Positions 53,274 to 61,662 of a stretch of 64,000 nt of DNA are shown here, piece by piece. Under the pieces are notes generated by a model. The model was not told where the DNA came from. It did no database searches and was given only the letters and a program-made list of their open reading frames with translations. This DNA is from a bacterium (GTDB lineage: Bacteria; Auribacterota; Tritonobacteria; UBA1439). A program made the position numbers and the translations under genes. The DNA lies in NCBI GenBank assembly GCA_028716845.1, contig JAQUPF010000002.1:62001-126000 (forward strand), in the 5' to 3' direction. Every line of letters starts with the position of its first letter. Position 1 is the stretch's first letter.

Positions 53274-54433
53274 TCGGCCCCGGCGAGCGCCGACCGCACC
53301 CTGTCGAGCGTCTCCCGGAGCGCGGCCGCCTCGGCGGCGAGTCTCTTCTGCGCCGCCTCGCTCCCGGCGAGCTGCCGCCGGAGCGCCTCGAGCTCCTCCG
53401 GGGGCGCGGCGGGCTCCGCGCCGGCGCGCGCCGTCTCGAGCTCCGCCCTGAGCGCGTCCCGCTCGGCGACCACCTTTTTCAGATTGTCCGCGGCGAGCGT
53501 CAGCCGCTCGTCGATGGCGGTGAAGCTCTCTTTGGCCGCCTCCCGCGCCTTCTCGAGATCGGCGAGCCGCCGCTCCGCCTCCGCCCGCCCGGCCCGCTCC
53601 CGTTCGAGCTCCGCGAGGATCTCGTCCCGCTCACCCGCGGCGCGCCGCACGGCCGCGTCCGCCTCGGCGCTCGTCCGCTGGATCGACTCGAGCTTCGACT
53701 CGGCCTCGCGGCGGGCGGCGTCCGCCGCCGAGAGCCTCGCCTCGAGATCGAGCGACTCGGCGCGAGCCCGGTCCAGGCCGGCGGCGAGCTTCTTCTGCGC
53801 CGCCTCGGCCGCCGCGATCCGCTCGTTGAGGATGTTCATCTCGTCGACGAGCGACGGACGGACGACCTCCGTGAGGATCTTGCCGCGCATGATGACGGGG
53901 CGGCGCCCCGGCGTGACCCCCTCCCGGATGTCGTACATCATCGAGGCTATGAAGCCCACCGAGACGAGGACGGCCCCCCCCTTGCAGAGGACGTTCGCGA
54001 GACCCTTCCGGCGCGGGAGGAAGAAGTAGCCGGCGGCGAAGAGGACGACCGGGATCGCCCAGAGGATGACCGGGAATTCGGTCAGGCGCGACAGGAGGCA
54101 GACGAGGCCGGTGAAGACGTACAGGTTGCCGATGTTCCTGAGCGTCCCCGAGACGCTCCTGAACGTCCGGTGGGAGTCGTAGACGCGGATGAGGATGCCG
54201 AGCACGACGGCGAGGACGGCGATGAGCACGTCCGCGGGGACCAGCAGATCCTCGGCGAACGCCCCGGTCCCGAGACCGAGGAGGAGGGCGACCGTGAAGA
54301 GCAGGACGGCGATGACGAGGATGCCCGCCCGCCGCTCCGCGTTGCCCGCGGCCTTCCTGAGGAGGAGGAGCAGGAACGCCGCCGCGGCGAGGCCGCAGAT
54401 CACGTTCTGGATGAACTCGCGCGAGAGAGCCAT
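53270..54433 (-). CDS. Membrane protein with a long C-terminal coiled coil
   Basis: The 387-residue protein has five or six membrane helices in residues 8-175 and then a heptad-rich coiled coil (about 195-385, NILNERIAAAEAAQKKLAAG onwards), interrupted by TAIDERLTLAADNLKKVVAE. No family was identified. The coiled coil probably faces the cytoplasm and may bind other proteins. GGGAGGTG precedes the ATG. The gene overlaps mtnP by 4 nt and heads the mtnP-NCS2-cstA unit. Confidence 0.65.
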   Translation of the reverse strand: MALSREFIQNVICGLAAAAFLLLLLRKAAGNAERRAGILVIAVLLFTVALLLGLGTGAFAEDLLVPADVLIAVLAVVLGILIRVYDSHRTFRSVSGTLRNIGNLYVFTGLVCLLSRLTEFPVILWAIPVVLFAAGYFFLPRRKGLANVLCKGGAVLVSVGFIASMMYDIREGVTPGRRPVIMRGKILTEVVRPSLVDEMNILNERIAAAEAAQKKLAAGLDRARAESLDLEARLSAADAARREAESKLESIQRTSAEADAAVRRAAGERDEILAELERERAGRAEAERRLADLEKAREAAKESFTAIDERLTLAADNLKKVVAERDALRAELETARAGAEPAAPPEELEALRRQLAGSEAAQKRLAAEAAALRETLDRVRSALAGAE

Positions 54434-54491
54434 GTGCACACCTCCCGGTGAAGGAGTCGAATCCAATCCGCGCGCGCGGAAAATGCGATCC

Positions 54492-54519
54492 ATTGTAGCA
54501 GAAGGCCGCCCCGCCGCAA
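54492..54519 (-). promoter_or_regulatory. Predicted sigma-70 promoter of the coiled-coil/mtnP unit
   Basis: On the minus strand TTGCGG (54514-54519) and TACAAT (54492-54497) are 16 bp apart, with an AT-rich stretch (AAAATTATTT) just upstream of the -35. Expected start near 54485. Confidence 0.5.
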
Positions 54520-54550
54520 AAATTATTTCACCCGCGCTCCCGGCCGCGGA

Positions 54551-55086
54551 GAAAAAGGACCAATCCACAACGGATCGCCACTGATCACTACGGATCTCCA
54601 CGGATCCGGATGCAGCCCCCGGCCGGCTATACGCTGCGGGAAATAAGTGCGCGCCGCGGATCGACGCGGATTCTCGCGGATGAACATTCCACCTACGAGG
54701 TGGAAAGTGGGGCAGATTATACTGCGGGAAGAAGGGCCATAGGTCGCACTATATTGGGGGGTGTTGAAAACCCGCTGTTGTATACGCAGCGGGAAAGCCA
54801 CGGAGATCACGGAGACCGCAGAGAATCCGGAGAGTGCATCACATTCAATCCGCATCCCCCCGCAGCACGACAACGTTCTTTCCTCAAATGTTTACAGATT
54901 GCCGCAGATTCATGACCTACCTGCTGAGGCCGAATCTCTATTCCTTTCCACTTTGGACTTTCAACTTTGAACTGTAGTTGGATCCGTGTCGATCTGTGGC
55001 TCTTCGTTCATTGTTCCGGTGCGGAGGGCGCGATGGACGAACGACGGCCGACGCGCTGCCATACAATCCGTGAAGATCCGTGGCGC
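54551..55086. repeat. Large composite intergenic repeat region (764-bp gap)
   Basis: The left end is AAAGGACCAATCCACAACGG. CGCGGAT units run to 54680. Then come the palindrome repeat (listed separately), three TATAC(G)CWGCGGGAA copies, the array CCACGGAGATCACGGAGACC (about 54798), an ACTTT array (54943-54974), and ATCCGTGTCGATCTGTGGC with AATCCGTGAAGATCCGTGGC near the right end. Translations of this region in any frame are repetitive and I see no gene. Confidence 0.7.
54687..54757 (+). repeat. Dispersed 70-bp repeat with a 17-bp palindrome, copy 2
   Basis: TTCCACCTACGAGGTGGAA (54687-54705, 8-bp stem) is followed by GTGGGGCAGATTATACTGCG, GGGCCATAGGTCG and CACTATATTGG. This copy and the one at 37251-37320 agree in order and spacing of motifs over the whole length. 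Confidence 0.7.
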
Positions 55087-55197
55087 GTGGCGCATTATCT
55101 CCTTTGCATCGGGCGCCCTTCCGCGGATAATCAATGCCGCCGCCGGTCGGAGTCGGCGGCCTGTCGCGTCCGGACGAACGGGATCGAGCGGCTGCCC

Positions 55198-56517
55198 ATG
55201 CGCCCGCAACGGCTTCTCCTCCTCATCCTCGGCCTCGCCCTCACGCTGCGGCTCGCCGTCGCCCTGAGGCCCGCCGGCCCGCTCTTCGCCGACATGCGCG
55301 ACTACCACCTCCACGCCCTCCGGCTCGCCGCCGACGGCTCCTTCGGCCCTCCGGTCAGGCCGCCCCTCTACCCGCTCATGCTCTCGCTCGTCTACCGCGT
55401 CGCGGGGCCGCGCCCCGCCGCCGCGCGGGCCGTCCAGGCCCTCCTCGGGACGTGCCTCTGCCTGCTCGTCTGGGCGACCGGTTCCCGCCTCGGCGGCGCG
55501 CGAATCGCCGCCGCCGCCGCCGCGGCCGTCGCCTGCTACCCCTCGCTCGTCATCTACACCGCCCTCCTCATGTCGGAGAACCTCTTCATCCCGATCCTCG
55601 CCGCCGCCGTTCTCCTCCTCCTCGCGGGATCGCGCAGGCCCGCCGCCTGCCTCGCCGCCGGCGTCCTCATCGGCCTCGGGACCCTCACCCGCTCGGTGCT
55701 CGCCGCCTTCCCGCTCGCGGCCGCCGGCTGGCTGATCGCCCGCGGCGAGCGCCGGGAGGCGCTCCTCTGCCTCTTCGGGGCGCTCCTCGTCGTCGCCCCC
55801 TGGTCCTGCCGGGCGAGTCGCCACCACGGCCGGTTCGTCCTCGTCGACACCTTCTCCGGCTATAACTTCCTCGTCGGGAACAACCCCCGCGCGACCGGCC
55901 GGCAGTATCTCCCGTACGCGGACGCGCCCGTCCAGCGACCCGACGGCGCCCCCCCCGACGACGCCGCCGTCTCGGCGGAGGGGTACCGGGCGGGGCTCCG
56001 GTTCATCGCCCGGAACCCCGCCTGCTTCCTCCTCCTCGGCGCGCGGAAGGTCGGCTACCTCTACGGCCCCGAGATCCGGGAGCTCGCCTGGGGCTACTCG
56101 AGGGGCGCCTTCGGCCCGCTGCCGCGCCGCGTCCTGGTCCCCGTCGCGGCGGCGACCGTCGCCGCGTTCCCGGTCCTCTGCGTCCTCGCCCTCGCCGGCC
56201 TCCTCCTCCGCGGGACGCCCCCCGACCGATCGGGCGGACGGGGTCTCCTCCTCCTCGTCGTCGCCTACTTCACGGCGGCGCACTTCCTCACCTTCGGCGA
56301 GAGCAGGTTCCACCTTCCGTTCGTCCCCGCCCTCTGCCTGCTCGCCGCCCTCCTCGTCCTCCGGCCGGCCGCCGGCGGGCGTCGCCGCCGGCCGCTCCTC
56401 TTCGCGATCCTCGTCCTGCTCCTCTCGCTCAACTGGACGCTCCGGCTCGCCGAGGACGGCGGCCGCCTCACGGCGGCCCTCGGACCGGGCGGCGACACGT
56501 CGGAAATCGACTACTGA
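55198..56517 (+). CDS. GT39-like (PMT_2) membrane glycosyltransferase
   Basis: The 439-residue protein has about ten membrane helices. After the first, GPLFADMRDYHLHALRLAAD carries an Asp-rich catalytic loop, and FGPPVRPPLYPLMLSLVYRV matches the conserved PPLYP motif of ArnT/PMT_2 enzymes. LLMSENLFIPI and IGLGTLTRSVLAAFPLA are also typical. It lacks the large soluble C-terminal domain. Substrate is unknown. The start at 55198 gives the family N-terminus; longer frames run into repeat DNA. Its stop codon overlaps the -35 of the microcompartment promoter. Confidence 0.82.
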   Translation: MRPQRLLLLILGLALTLRLAVALRPAGPLFADMRDYHLHALRLAADGSFGPPVRPPLYPLMLSLVYRVAGPRPAAARAVQALLGTCLCLLVWATGSRLGGARIAAAAAAAVACYPSLVIYTALLMSENLFIPILAAAVLLLLAGSRRPAACLAAGVLIGLGTLTRSVLAAFPLAAAGWLIARGERREALLCLFGALLVVAPWSCRASRHHGRFVLVDTFSGYNFLVGNNPRATGRQYLPYADAPVQRPDGAPPDDAAVSAEGYRAGLRFIARNPACFLLLGARKVGYLYGPEIRELAWGYSRGAFGPLPRRVLVPVAAATVAAFPVLCVLALAGLLLRGTPPDRSGGRGLLLLVVAYFTAAHFLTFGESRFHLPFVPALCLLAALLVLRPAAGGRRRRPLLFAILVLLLSLNWTLRLAEDGGRLTAALGPGGDTSEIDY

Positions 56518-56542
56518 CGGGGGGAAGGGGCGTGCGTATAAT
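56514..56542 (+). promoter_or_regulatory. Predicted sigma-70 promoter of the microcompartment operon
   Basis: CTGACG (56514-56519) and TATAAT (56537-56542) are 17 bp apart. The AT-rich run that follows (56543-56560) is unusual in this DNA. The leader to the first shell gene is about 145 bases and may hold extra control elements; no known riboswitch was recognised. Confidence 0.6.
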
Positions 56543-56694
56543 ATAGTATAAAGAAATATATTCGCCTCATTTTGTGCTTGACGGAAGGCGGGGCGGAGGC
56601 GTACCCTTCCCAACGATCTCGCACGCGCGTATTCCGTTCGGGGGGGAGACACCGGCGCGGCCGTCCGCGCCCCACAGAGGAAAGGGGAACAGCC

Positions 56695-57330
56695 ATGGTG
56701 CAGCTCAGGTCGTACGTCTTCCTCGACAGCCTCCAGCCCCAGCTCGCCTCGTTCGTCGCCTCCGCGGCGAAGGGCTTCATGCCGGTCGCCGGCATGGCGT
56801 CGCTCTACGTCGAGGTCGCGCCGGGAATGGAGATCATCAAGGCGCTCGACGTGGCGCTCAAGGCGACGAGCTGCCGGCCTGCGGTCCAGGTGGTGGAGCG
56901 GGCCTTCGGCGTCCTCGAGGTGCACTCCGACGACAAGGGGCAGGTACTCAACGCCGGCAGGGCGATCCTCGACCACCTCGGCCTCAAGGAGGACGACCGG
57001 ATCAAGCCGAAGGTCGTCTCCACGCAGATCATCCGCCGGATCAGTCCCTACCAGGCGCAGCTCATCAACAAGGGGCGCGACGGTTCCATGCTCCTCGGCG
57101 AGCAGACGCTCTTCATCCTCGAGACGGACCCGGCGGCGTACGTCACCATCGCCGCGAACGAGGCGGAGAAGTCCTCGCGGGTGACGCTCGTCGAGGTCCG
57201 CCCCGTCGGCCGCTTCGGCCGCCTCTACCTCGGCGGCGAGGAGCGCGACGTCATCGTCGGGAGCGAGGCGGCGCTGAAGTCGGTCGAGGCGATCACCGGG
57301 AAAGAGGCGAGCGGGAAGGGCGGAGAGTAG
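56695..57330 (+). CDS. Microcompartment shell protein, tandem-domain trimer type (BMC-T)
   Basis: The 211-residue protein (MVQLRSYVFLDSLQPQLASF start) is the PVC-type BMC-T, with two BMC domains that assemble as a pseudohexamer. VAGMASLYVEVAPGMEIIKA and VQVVERAFGVLEVHSDD mark the first half; ISPYQAQLINKGRDGSMLL and TLFILETDPAAYVTIAANEA the second. Such proteins may gate larger metabolites. GGAAAGGGG is upstream of the ATG. It is first in the operon, 65 bp before the hexamer gene. Confidence 0.88.
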   Translation: MVQLRSYVFLDSLQPQLASFVASAAKGFMPVAGMASLYVEVAPGMEIIKALDVALKATSCRPAVQVVERAFGVLEVHSDDKGQVLNAGRAILDHLGLKEDDRIKPKVVSTQIIRRISPYQAQLINKGRDGSMLLGEQTLFILETDPAAYVTIAANEAEKSSRVTLVEVRPVGRFGRLYLGGEERDVIVGSEAALKSVEAITGKEASGKGGE

Positions 57331-57395
57331 GCGCGGGGCGGCGGGAGGCCGCCGCCCTCCGGAATCCCCCACCGGGTTGCTGAAAGGAGGCACCC

Positions 57396-57689
57396 ATGTC
57401 AGAGGCGCTGGGTATGATCGAGACGCGCGGCTTCGCCGCGATGGTGGAGGCGTCGGACGCCATGGTGAAGGCCGCCAAGGTCGAGCTCGTGAGCTACGAG
57501 AAGATCGGCGGCGGCTACGTGACCGCGATCGTCCGCGGCGACGTCGCGGCGGTGCGGGCGGCGGTCGAGGCGGGGGCGCGGGGCGCCGAGAAGGTCGGCG
57601 AGCTCGTGAGCGTCCACGTCATCCCGAGGCCGCACGCGAACGTCGACGCGGCCCTCCCCCTCGGCAGGGCCCAGGCGGGAAAGGACTGA
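57396..57689 (+). CDS. Microcompartment shell hexamer protein (BMC-H, PduA/CcmK type)
   Basis: The 97-residue protein has the full BMC fold: [49 protein letters not shown] and [13 protein letters not shown]. Loop residues around Lys-Ile-Gly-Gly-Gly form the pore; the sequence is like other small-aldehyde-pathway hexamers. GAAAGGAGG precedes the ATG. It is the only single-domain hexamer gene seen in the operon. Confidence 0.95.
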   Translation: MSEALGMIETRGFAAMVEASDAMVKAAKVELVSYEKIGGGYVTAIVRGDVAAVRAAVEAGARGAEKVGELVSVHVIPRPHANVDAALPLGRAQAGKD

Positions 57690-57742
57690 CGTCGCGGGCT
57701 GACGGCTGAGTGAGCGCCGGGTCGCCCGGCCGGGAGGTACGC

Positions 57743-58042
57743 ATGTTGCTCGGAAAGGTGATGGGCACGCTCGTCTCCACGCAGAAGGAGGAGAAGCTCC
57801 GCGGCCTCACGTTCTTCATCCTGGAGAAGCTCGACATGCAGGGGAGGCCGACGGGCGCCTTCGTCGTCGCCGCCGACTCGGTCGGCGCGGGCGTCGGCGA
57901 GGTCGTCATCTACGCCGCCGGCAGCTCGGCCCGCTACACGGCGGCGACCGAGGGCCGTCCGGCCGACGCGACCATCGTCGGCATCGTGGACACCTGGGAC
58001 CTCGACGGCTCGGTCCAGTACCAAAAGGGCGCGGAGGACTGA
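57743..58042 (+). CDS. Microcompartment vertex pentamer protein (BMC-P, EutN/CcmL type)
   Basis: The 99-residue protein starts MLLGKVMGTLVSTQKEEKLR and has FFILEKLDMQGRPTGAFVVA, DSVGAGVGEVVIYAAGSSAR and ADATIVGIVDTWDL, the usual beta-barrel pattern of vertex proteins. The preceding GGGAGG supports the start at 57743. Only one pentamer gene is present here; PVC loci often have several. Confidence 0.94.
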   Translation: MLLGKVMGTLVSTQKEEKLRGLTFFILEKLDMQGRPTGAFVVAADSVGAGVGEVVIYAAGSSARYTAATEGRPADATIVGIVDTWDLDGSVQYQKGAED

Positions 58043-58103
58043 CGCGGCCGCGGGCCGGGCGCGGCCCGGTGCCCTTCGGCGCCCAACAGAGAGGGGCGGG
58101 ACC

Positions 58104-59531
58104 ATGAACCTCACGGAAGCACAGATCGCCGCCGTCGTCGAGCGCGTCATCGGGGAGCTCACTCGGGAGAAGGCGTTCGAGAAGGCCGCCGCGGGCGGCG
58201 GGACGGGCGACGGCGTCTTCCCCGACGTGGACGGCGCCACCCGCGCCGCCGAGCACGCCCGGCGCGAGCTGGACGCGCAGACGCTCGACATGCGGCGCCA
58301 GATCGTGGCGGTCATCCGGCGCACGGTCGAGGAGAACGTCCAGGCGCTCGCGCGGACGGCGGTCGACGAGACGGGGCTCGGCCGCTACGAGGACAAGATC
58401 AAGAAGAACCTCTGCGTCGCCCGCCTCACCCCGGGCACGGAGGACCTGCAGCCGATCGCCGTCACCGGCGACCACGGCCTCACCCTCATCGAGCGCGCCC
58501 CCTACGGCGTCATCGGCTCCATCACCCCCTGCACGAACCCGTCCGAGACCATCATCTGCAACGGGATCGGCATGATCGCGGGCGGCAACGCCGCGGTCTT
58601 CAACCCCCACCCGAACGCGAAGGGCGTCTCCGCCCTCACCGTGCGCCTCCTCAACCGGGCGATCACCGCCGTCGGCGGCCCGGCGAACCTCCTCTGCTGC
58701 ATCGCGGAGCCGACCCAGGAGAGCGCCCAGGAGATGATGAAGCACCCGCGGGTGCGCCTCGTCGTCGTGACGGGCGGCGGCGGCGTGGTGAAGGCGGCCA
58801 TGAACAGCGGCAAGAAGGCGATCTGCGCGGGGCCGGGCAACCCCCCCGTCGTCGTGGACGAGACGGCCGACGTCGCGAAGGCCGGGAAGGACATCGTGGA
58901 CGGCGCCTCCCTCGACAACAACATCATCTGCGTGGACGAGAAGGAGGTCATCGCCGTCGACTCGATCGCCGACGCCCTGAAGAACGAGATGCGGCGGCAC
59001 GGCGCCCACGAGCTCTCCGGGCGCGACGTCGAGCGGCTGACCGCCCTCGTCGTGAAGGAGCGCTCGGAGCCGCCCCACGAGAGCGCCATGGACAAGAAGT
59101 GGGTCGGCAAGGACGCGAGGGTCATCCTGAAGGAGCTCGGCATCCCCGCCCCCGCCGACTGCCGCCTCATCCTCGTCGAGGTGGACCGGAGCCACCCGCT
59201 CCTCTGGTCGGAGCAGCTCATGCCGATCCTCCCCCTCACGCGGGTGCGGAGCGCCGACGAGGGGATCGAGCTCGCCCTCCAGGTGGAGCACGGTTACCAC
59301 CACACCGCCTCGATGTTCTCGCGGAACATCGAGAAGCTGTCGAGGATGGCGCGGCTCTGCAACTGCTCCATCTACGTGAAGAACGGGCCGAACTACGCCG
59401 GCCTCGGCCTCGGCGGGGAGGGGTACACCTCCTTCACCATCGCGAGCCCGACCGGGGAGGGCCTCACCTCGGCGAAGGACTTCACGCGCGTGCGCCGCTG
59501 CACGCTCGTGGACTATTTCAGGATCGTGTAG
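58104..59531 (+). CDS. pduP: CoA-acylating aldehyde dehydrogenase (PduP/EutE type) with encapsulation peptide
   Basis: The 475-residue enzyme converts an aldehyde, CoA and NAD+ to acyl-CoA. The catalytic Cys276 lies in DNNIICVDEKEV, SITPCTNPSETI and GVIGSITP bind cofactor, and TGGGGVVKAA is the nucleotide loop. The first 18 residues (NLTEAQIAAVVERVIGEL) form an amphipathic helix separated from the domain by a Gly/Ala linker, as in encapsulation peptides that target cargo to the shell. The start has GGGGCGGG upstream. Confidence 0.93.
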   Translation: MNLTEAQIAAVVERVIGELTREKAFEKAAAGGGTGDGVFPDVDGATRAAEHARRELDAQTLDMRRQIVAVIRRTVEENVQALARTAVDETGLGRYEDKIKKNLCVARLTPGTEDLQPIAVTGDHGLTLIERAPYGVIGSITPCTNPSETIICNGIGMIAGGNAAVFNPHPNAKGVSALTVRLLNRAITAVGGPANLLCCIAEPTQESAQEMMKHPRVRLVVVTGGGGVVKAAMNSGKKAICAGPGNPPVVVDETADVAKAGKDIVDGASLDNNIICVDEKEVIAVDSIADALKNEMRRHGAHELSGRDVERLTALVVKERSEPPHESAMDKKWVGKDARVILKELGIPAPADCRLILVEVDRSHPLLWSEQLMPILPLTRVRSADEGIELALQVEHGYHHTASMFSRNIEKLSRMARLCNCSIYVKNGPNYAGLGLGGEGYTSFTIASPTGEGLTSAKDFTRVRRCTLVDYFRIV

Positions 59532-59601
59532 GCAGCCGAATCCCCGACCGGCCCGCGCGCCGGGGCGGTCGGGCGGGCATTCCACCGGTGGCACACGCGC
59601 T

Positions 59602-60930
59602 ATGGCCGTGACGCTCGTCGAGCAGGTGAGGAAGGCCGGGGTCGTCGGGGCCGGCGGCGCCGGCTTCCCCACCTGGAAGAAGATCGACGCCCGCGCGGAC
59701 GTCGTCGTCGCCAACGGCGCCGAGTGCGAGCCGCTCCTCCACAACGACCAGTACCTGATGTCCCGCGAGGCCGAGCGGGTGGTGCGGGGCGTGGAGCTCG
59801 TGATGACGGCCGCGGGGGCGGAGCGGGGCATCATCGGCCTGAAGGAGAAGCACCGGGACGCGGTCGCCGCCTTCCGGCGCGCGCTCCGGCGGCGGCCGCA
59901 CGTCCGCCTCGCCTTCCTCGAGAACGCCTACCCGTCGGGGGACGAGTTCGTCATCGTCTACGAGACGACCGGGCGCGTGATCCCCGAGGGGGGCCTCCCG
60001 CTCGACGTCGGCGTCGTCAACAGCAACGTCGAGACGTTCCGGAACATCGCGGACGCGGCCGACGGCAGGCCGGTCACGGAGCGCACCGTCACCGTCGCGG
60101 GGGCGGTGCGGCGGCCGGTCTGCCTCTCGGCGCCGATCGGGACGAGCCTCGCCGACCTCATCGACGCCGCCGGCGGCCCGGCCGAGGAGGAGTACGCCCT
60201 CATGATCGGCGGCCTCATGATGGGGAAGCTCTCGCGCGACGCCGCCCAGCCGCTCCTGAAGACGACCGGCGCCGTCATCGTCCTCCCGCCGGATCACCGC
60301 CTCGTGCGGCGGCGCACCGTGCCGTTCACCCGGAGCCTCCACGTGACGCGGGAGTTCTGCTGCCAGTGCATGCTCTGCACCCTCATCTGCCCGCGCTACC
60401 TCCTCGGCCACGAGCTCTACCCGCACCTCATCATGCGCTCCGTCCTCTTCGGCCTTCCGTTTCCCGAGGGGGGCGGCCGGACGTCGGCGCACCTCTGCTG
60501 CGAGTGCGAGCTCTGCGGCCTCTACATCTGCCCGATGGAGCTTCCGATCGCCCGGATCAACGGCAACATCAAGCGGAACCTCGATGCGCTCGGCTGGGCG
60601 CCGCAGAAGAAGACCGCCGCGCCGGCGCCCCGTGCGCTCCGCGAATCGAGCCGCGTCGTCACGCGGCGCCTCGTGTGGCGGTTGGGCCTGCAGCCGTACG
60701 AGGCGGCGGTGCCGTTCCGCGAGGAGCCGCTCCGCCCGCGGTCGGTGAAGATCATGCTGAGGCAGAACGTCGGCGCCGCCGCCGAGCCGTGCGTGCGGAA
60801 GGGGCAGCGCGTCCGGAAGGGGCAGCTCGTCGCCGCGGCCCCCGCCGGGAAGCTCGGCGCGAACCACCACGCCAGCATCGCCGGCGTCGTGCGGGAGGTG
60901 CGGGATTACGTCCGCATCGACGCCGCATGA
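59602..60930 (+). CDS. pduS: PduS-like flavo-iron-sulfur protein (RnfC family)
   Basis: The 442-residue protein has the RnfC Gly-rich VVGAGGAGFPTWKK (14-27), NGAECEPLL (38-46), an SLBB-like middle (165-225), two Fe-S Cys clusters FCCQCMLCTLICPRY (252-266) and CCECELCGLYICP (299-311), and a C-terminal hairpin with HASIAGVV. In Pdu systems PduS transfers electrons from NADH to cobalamin; no cobalamin enzyme is present here, so its acceptor is more likely PduT. The full Cys sets are intact. It starts 70 bp after pduP. Confidence 0.9.
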   Translation: MAVTLVEQVRKAGVVGAGGAGFPTWKKIDARADVVVANGAECEPLLHNDQYLMSREAERVVRGVELVMTAAGAERGIIGLKEKHRDAVAAFRRALRRRPHVRLAFLENAYPSGDEFVIVYETTGRVIPEGGLPLDVGVVNSNVETFRNIADAADGRPVTERTVTVAGAVRRPVCLSAPIGTSLADLIDAAGGPAEEEYALMIGGLMMGKLSRDAAQPLLKTTGAVIVLPPDHRLVRRRTVPFTRSLHVTREFCCQCMLCTLICPRYLLGHELYPHLIMRSVLFGLPFPEGGGRTSAHLCCECELCGLYICPMELPIARINGNIKRNLDALGWAPQKKTAAPAPRALRESSRVVTRRLVWRLGLQPYEAAVPFREEPLRPRSVKIMLRQNVGAAAEPCVRKGQRVRKGQLVAAAPAGKLGANHHASIAGVVREVRDYVRIDAA

Positions 60931-60940
60931 AGAAAAAAGC

Positions 60941-61050
60941 CGCCGCGGATACACACGGATCAGTACGGATACACGCGGATACCGCGTGGGAAGAATCCGT
61001 GAGAATCCGTCAGTGATCAGTGAAGATCCGTGGCAAGTAGTTCATCGTTC
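60941..61050. repeat. Intergenic heptamer array inside the microcompartment operon
   Basis: GCCGCGGATACACACGGATC, CAGTACGGATACACGCGGAT and, on the right, AATCCGTGAGAATCCGTCAG and AAGATCCGTGGCAAG. It lies between pduS and pduT, where other operon genes are separated by only 30-70 bp. Confidence 0.75.
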
Positions 61051-61074
61051 ATCTTCGGCAGGGAAGATTCAGGC

Positions 61075-61623
61075 ATGGAACCGGCGATCGGATTGATCGA
61101 GTTCAACAGCATCGCCTCCGGCATCCTCGCCACGGACGCGATGGCGAAGAAGGCCGCGGTGACGGTCGTCGACTCCCGCGGCATCTGCCCGGGGAAGTAC
61201 ATCGTCCTCGTAACGGGGGACGTCGAGGCGGTCGAAAACGCCCTCGAGGCGGGCCTCCGGGCGGGGAGCGGGTCGGTGACCGAGAAGCTCCTCCTGCCGA
61301 ACGTGCACGAGCAGGTCATCCCCGCCCTCATCGCCGCCACGCCGGTGCAGGAGATCGAGGCCCTCGGCGTCATCGAGACGTTCAACGCCCCCTCCTGCAT
61401 CATCGCGGCGGACGCGGCGGCGAAGGCGACCGACGTCCGGCTCGTCCTCATCCGGGTGGGGAACGGCCTCGGCGGGAAGTCGTTCGTCGTCATCACGGGG
61501 GGGTGGGCGGACGTGGAGGCCGCCATGGCCGCGGCCCTCGACCGGATCAAGCCGCTCGGCGCGCTCGTGCGGCGGATCGTCATCCCCAACCCGCACGTGG
61601 ATCTGAACGGCTTCATCCTGTAG
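61075..61623 (+). CDS. pduT: PduT-like shell trimer with iron-sulfur Cys (BMC-T)
   Basis: The 182-residue protein has two BMC domains: GLIEFNSIASGILATDAMAK and YIVLVTGDVEAVENALEAG in the first, LGVIETFNAPSCIIAADAAA and FVVITGGWADVEAAMAAA in the second. Cys38 in DSRGICPGKY is at the same number as the [4Fe-4S] ligand of PduT from Citrobacter and Salmonella, where three Cys38 residues hold a cluster in the pore. This supports electron transfer through the shell. Its start at 61075 has AGGGAAG upstream. Confidence 0.92.
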   Translation: MEPAIGLIEFNSIASGILATDAMAKKAAVTVVDSRGICPGKYIVLVTGDVEAVENALEAGLRAGSGSVTEKLLLPNVHEQVIPALIAATPVQEIEALGVIETFNAPSCIIAADAAAKATDVRLVLIRVGNGLGGKSFVVITGGWADVEAAMAAALDRIKPLGALVRRIVIPNPHVDLNGFIL

Positions 61624-61662
61624 GGGCGCGGCGGCCGACGCCCGACCCCCGATCGGTGAGCG

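Noticed and set aside
54610-54915. A 101-codon frame in the 764-bp gap
   Set aside because: Its translation is made of repeat units (RGSTRILAD, ESHGDHGDRRES) and lacks a ribosome site.
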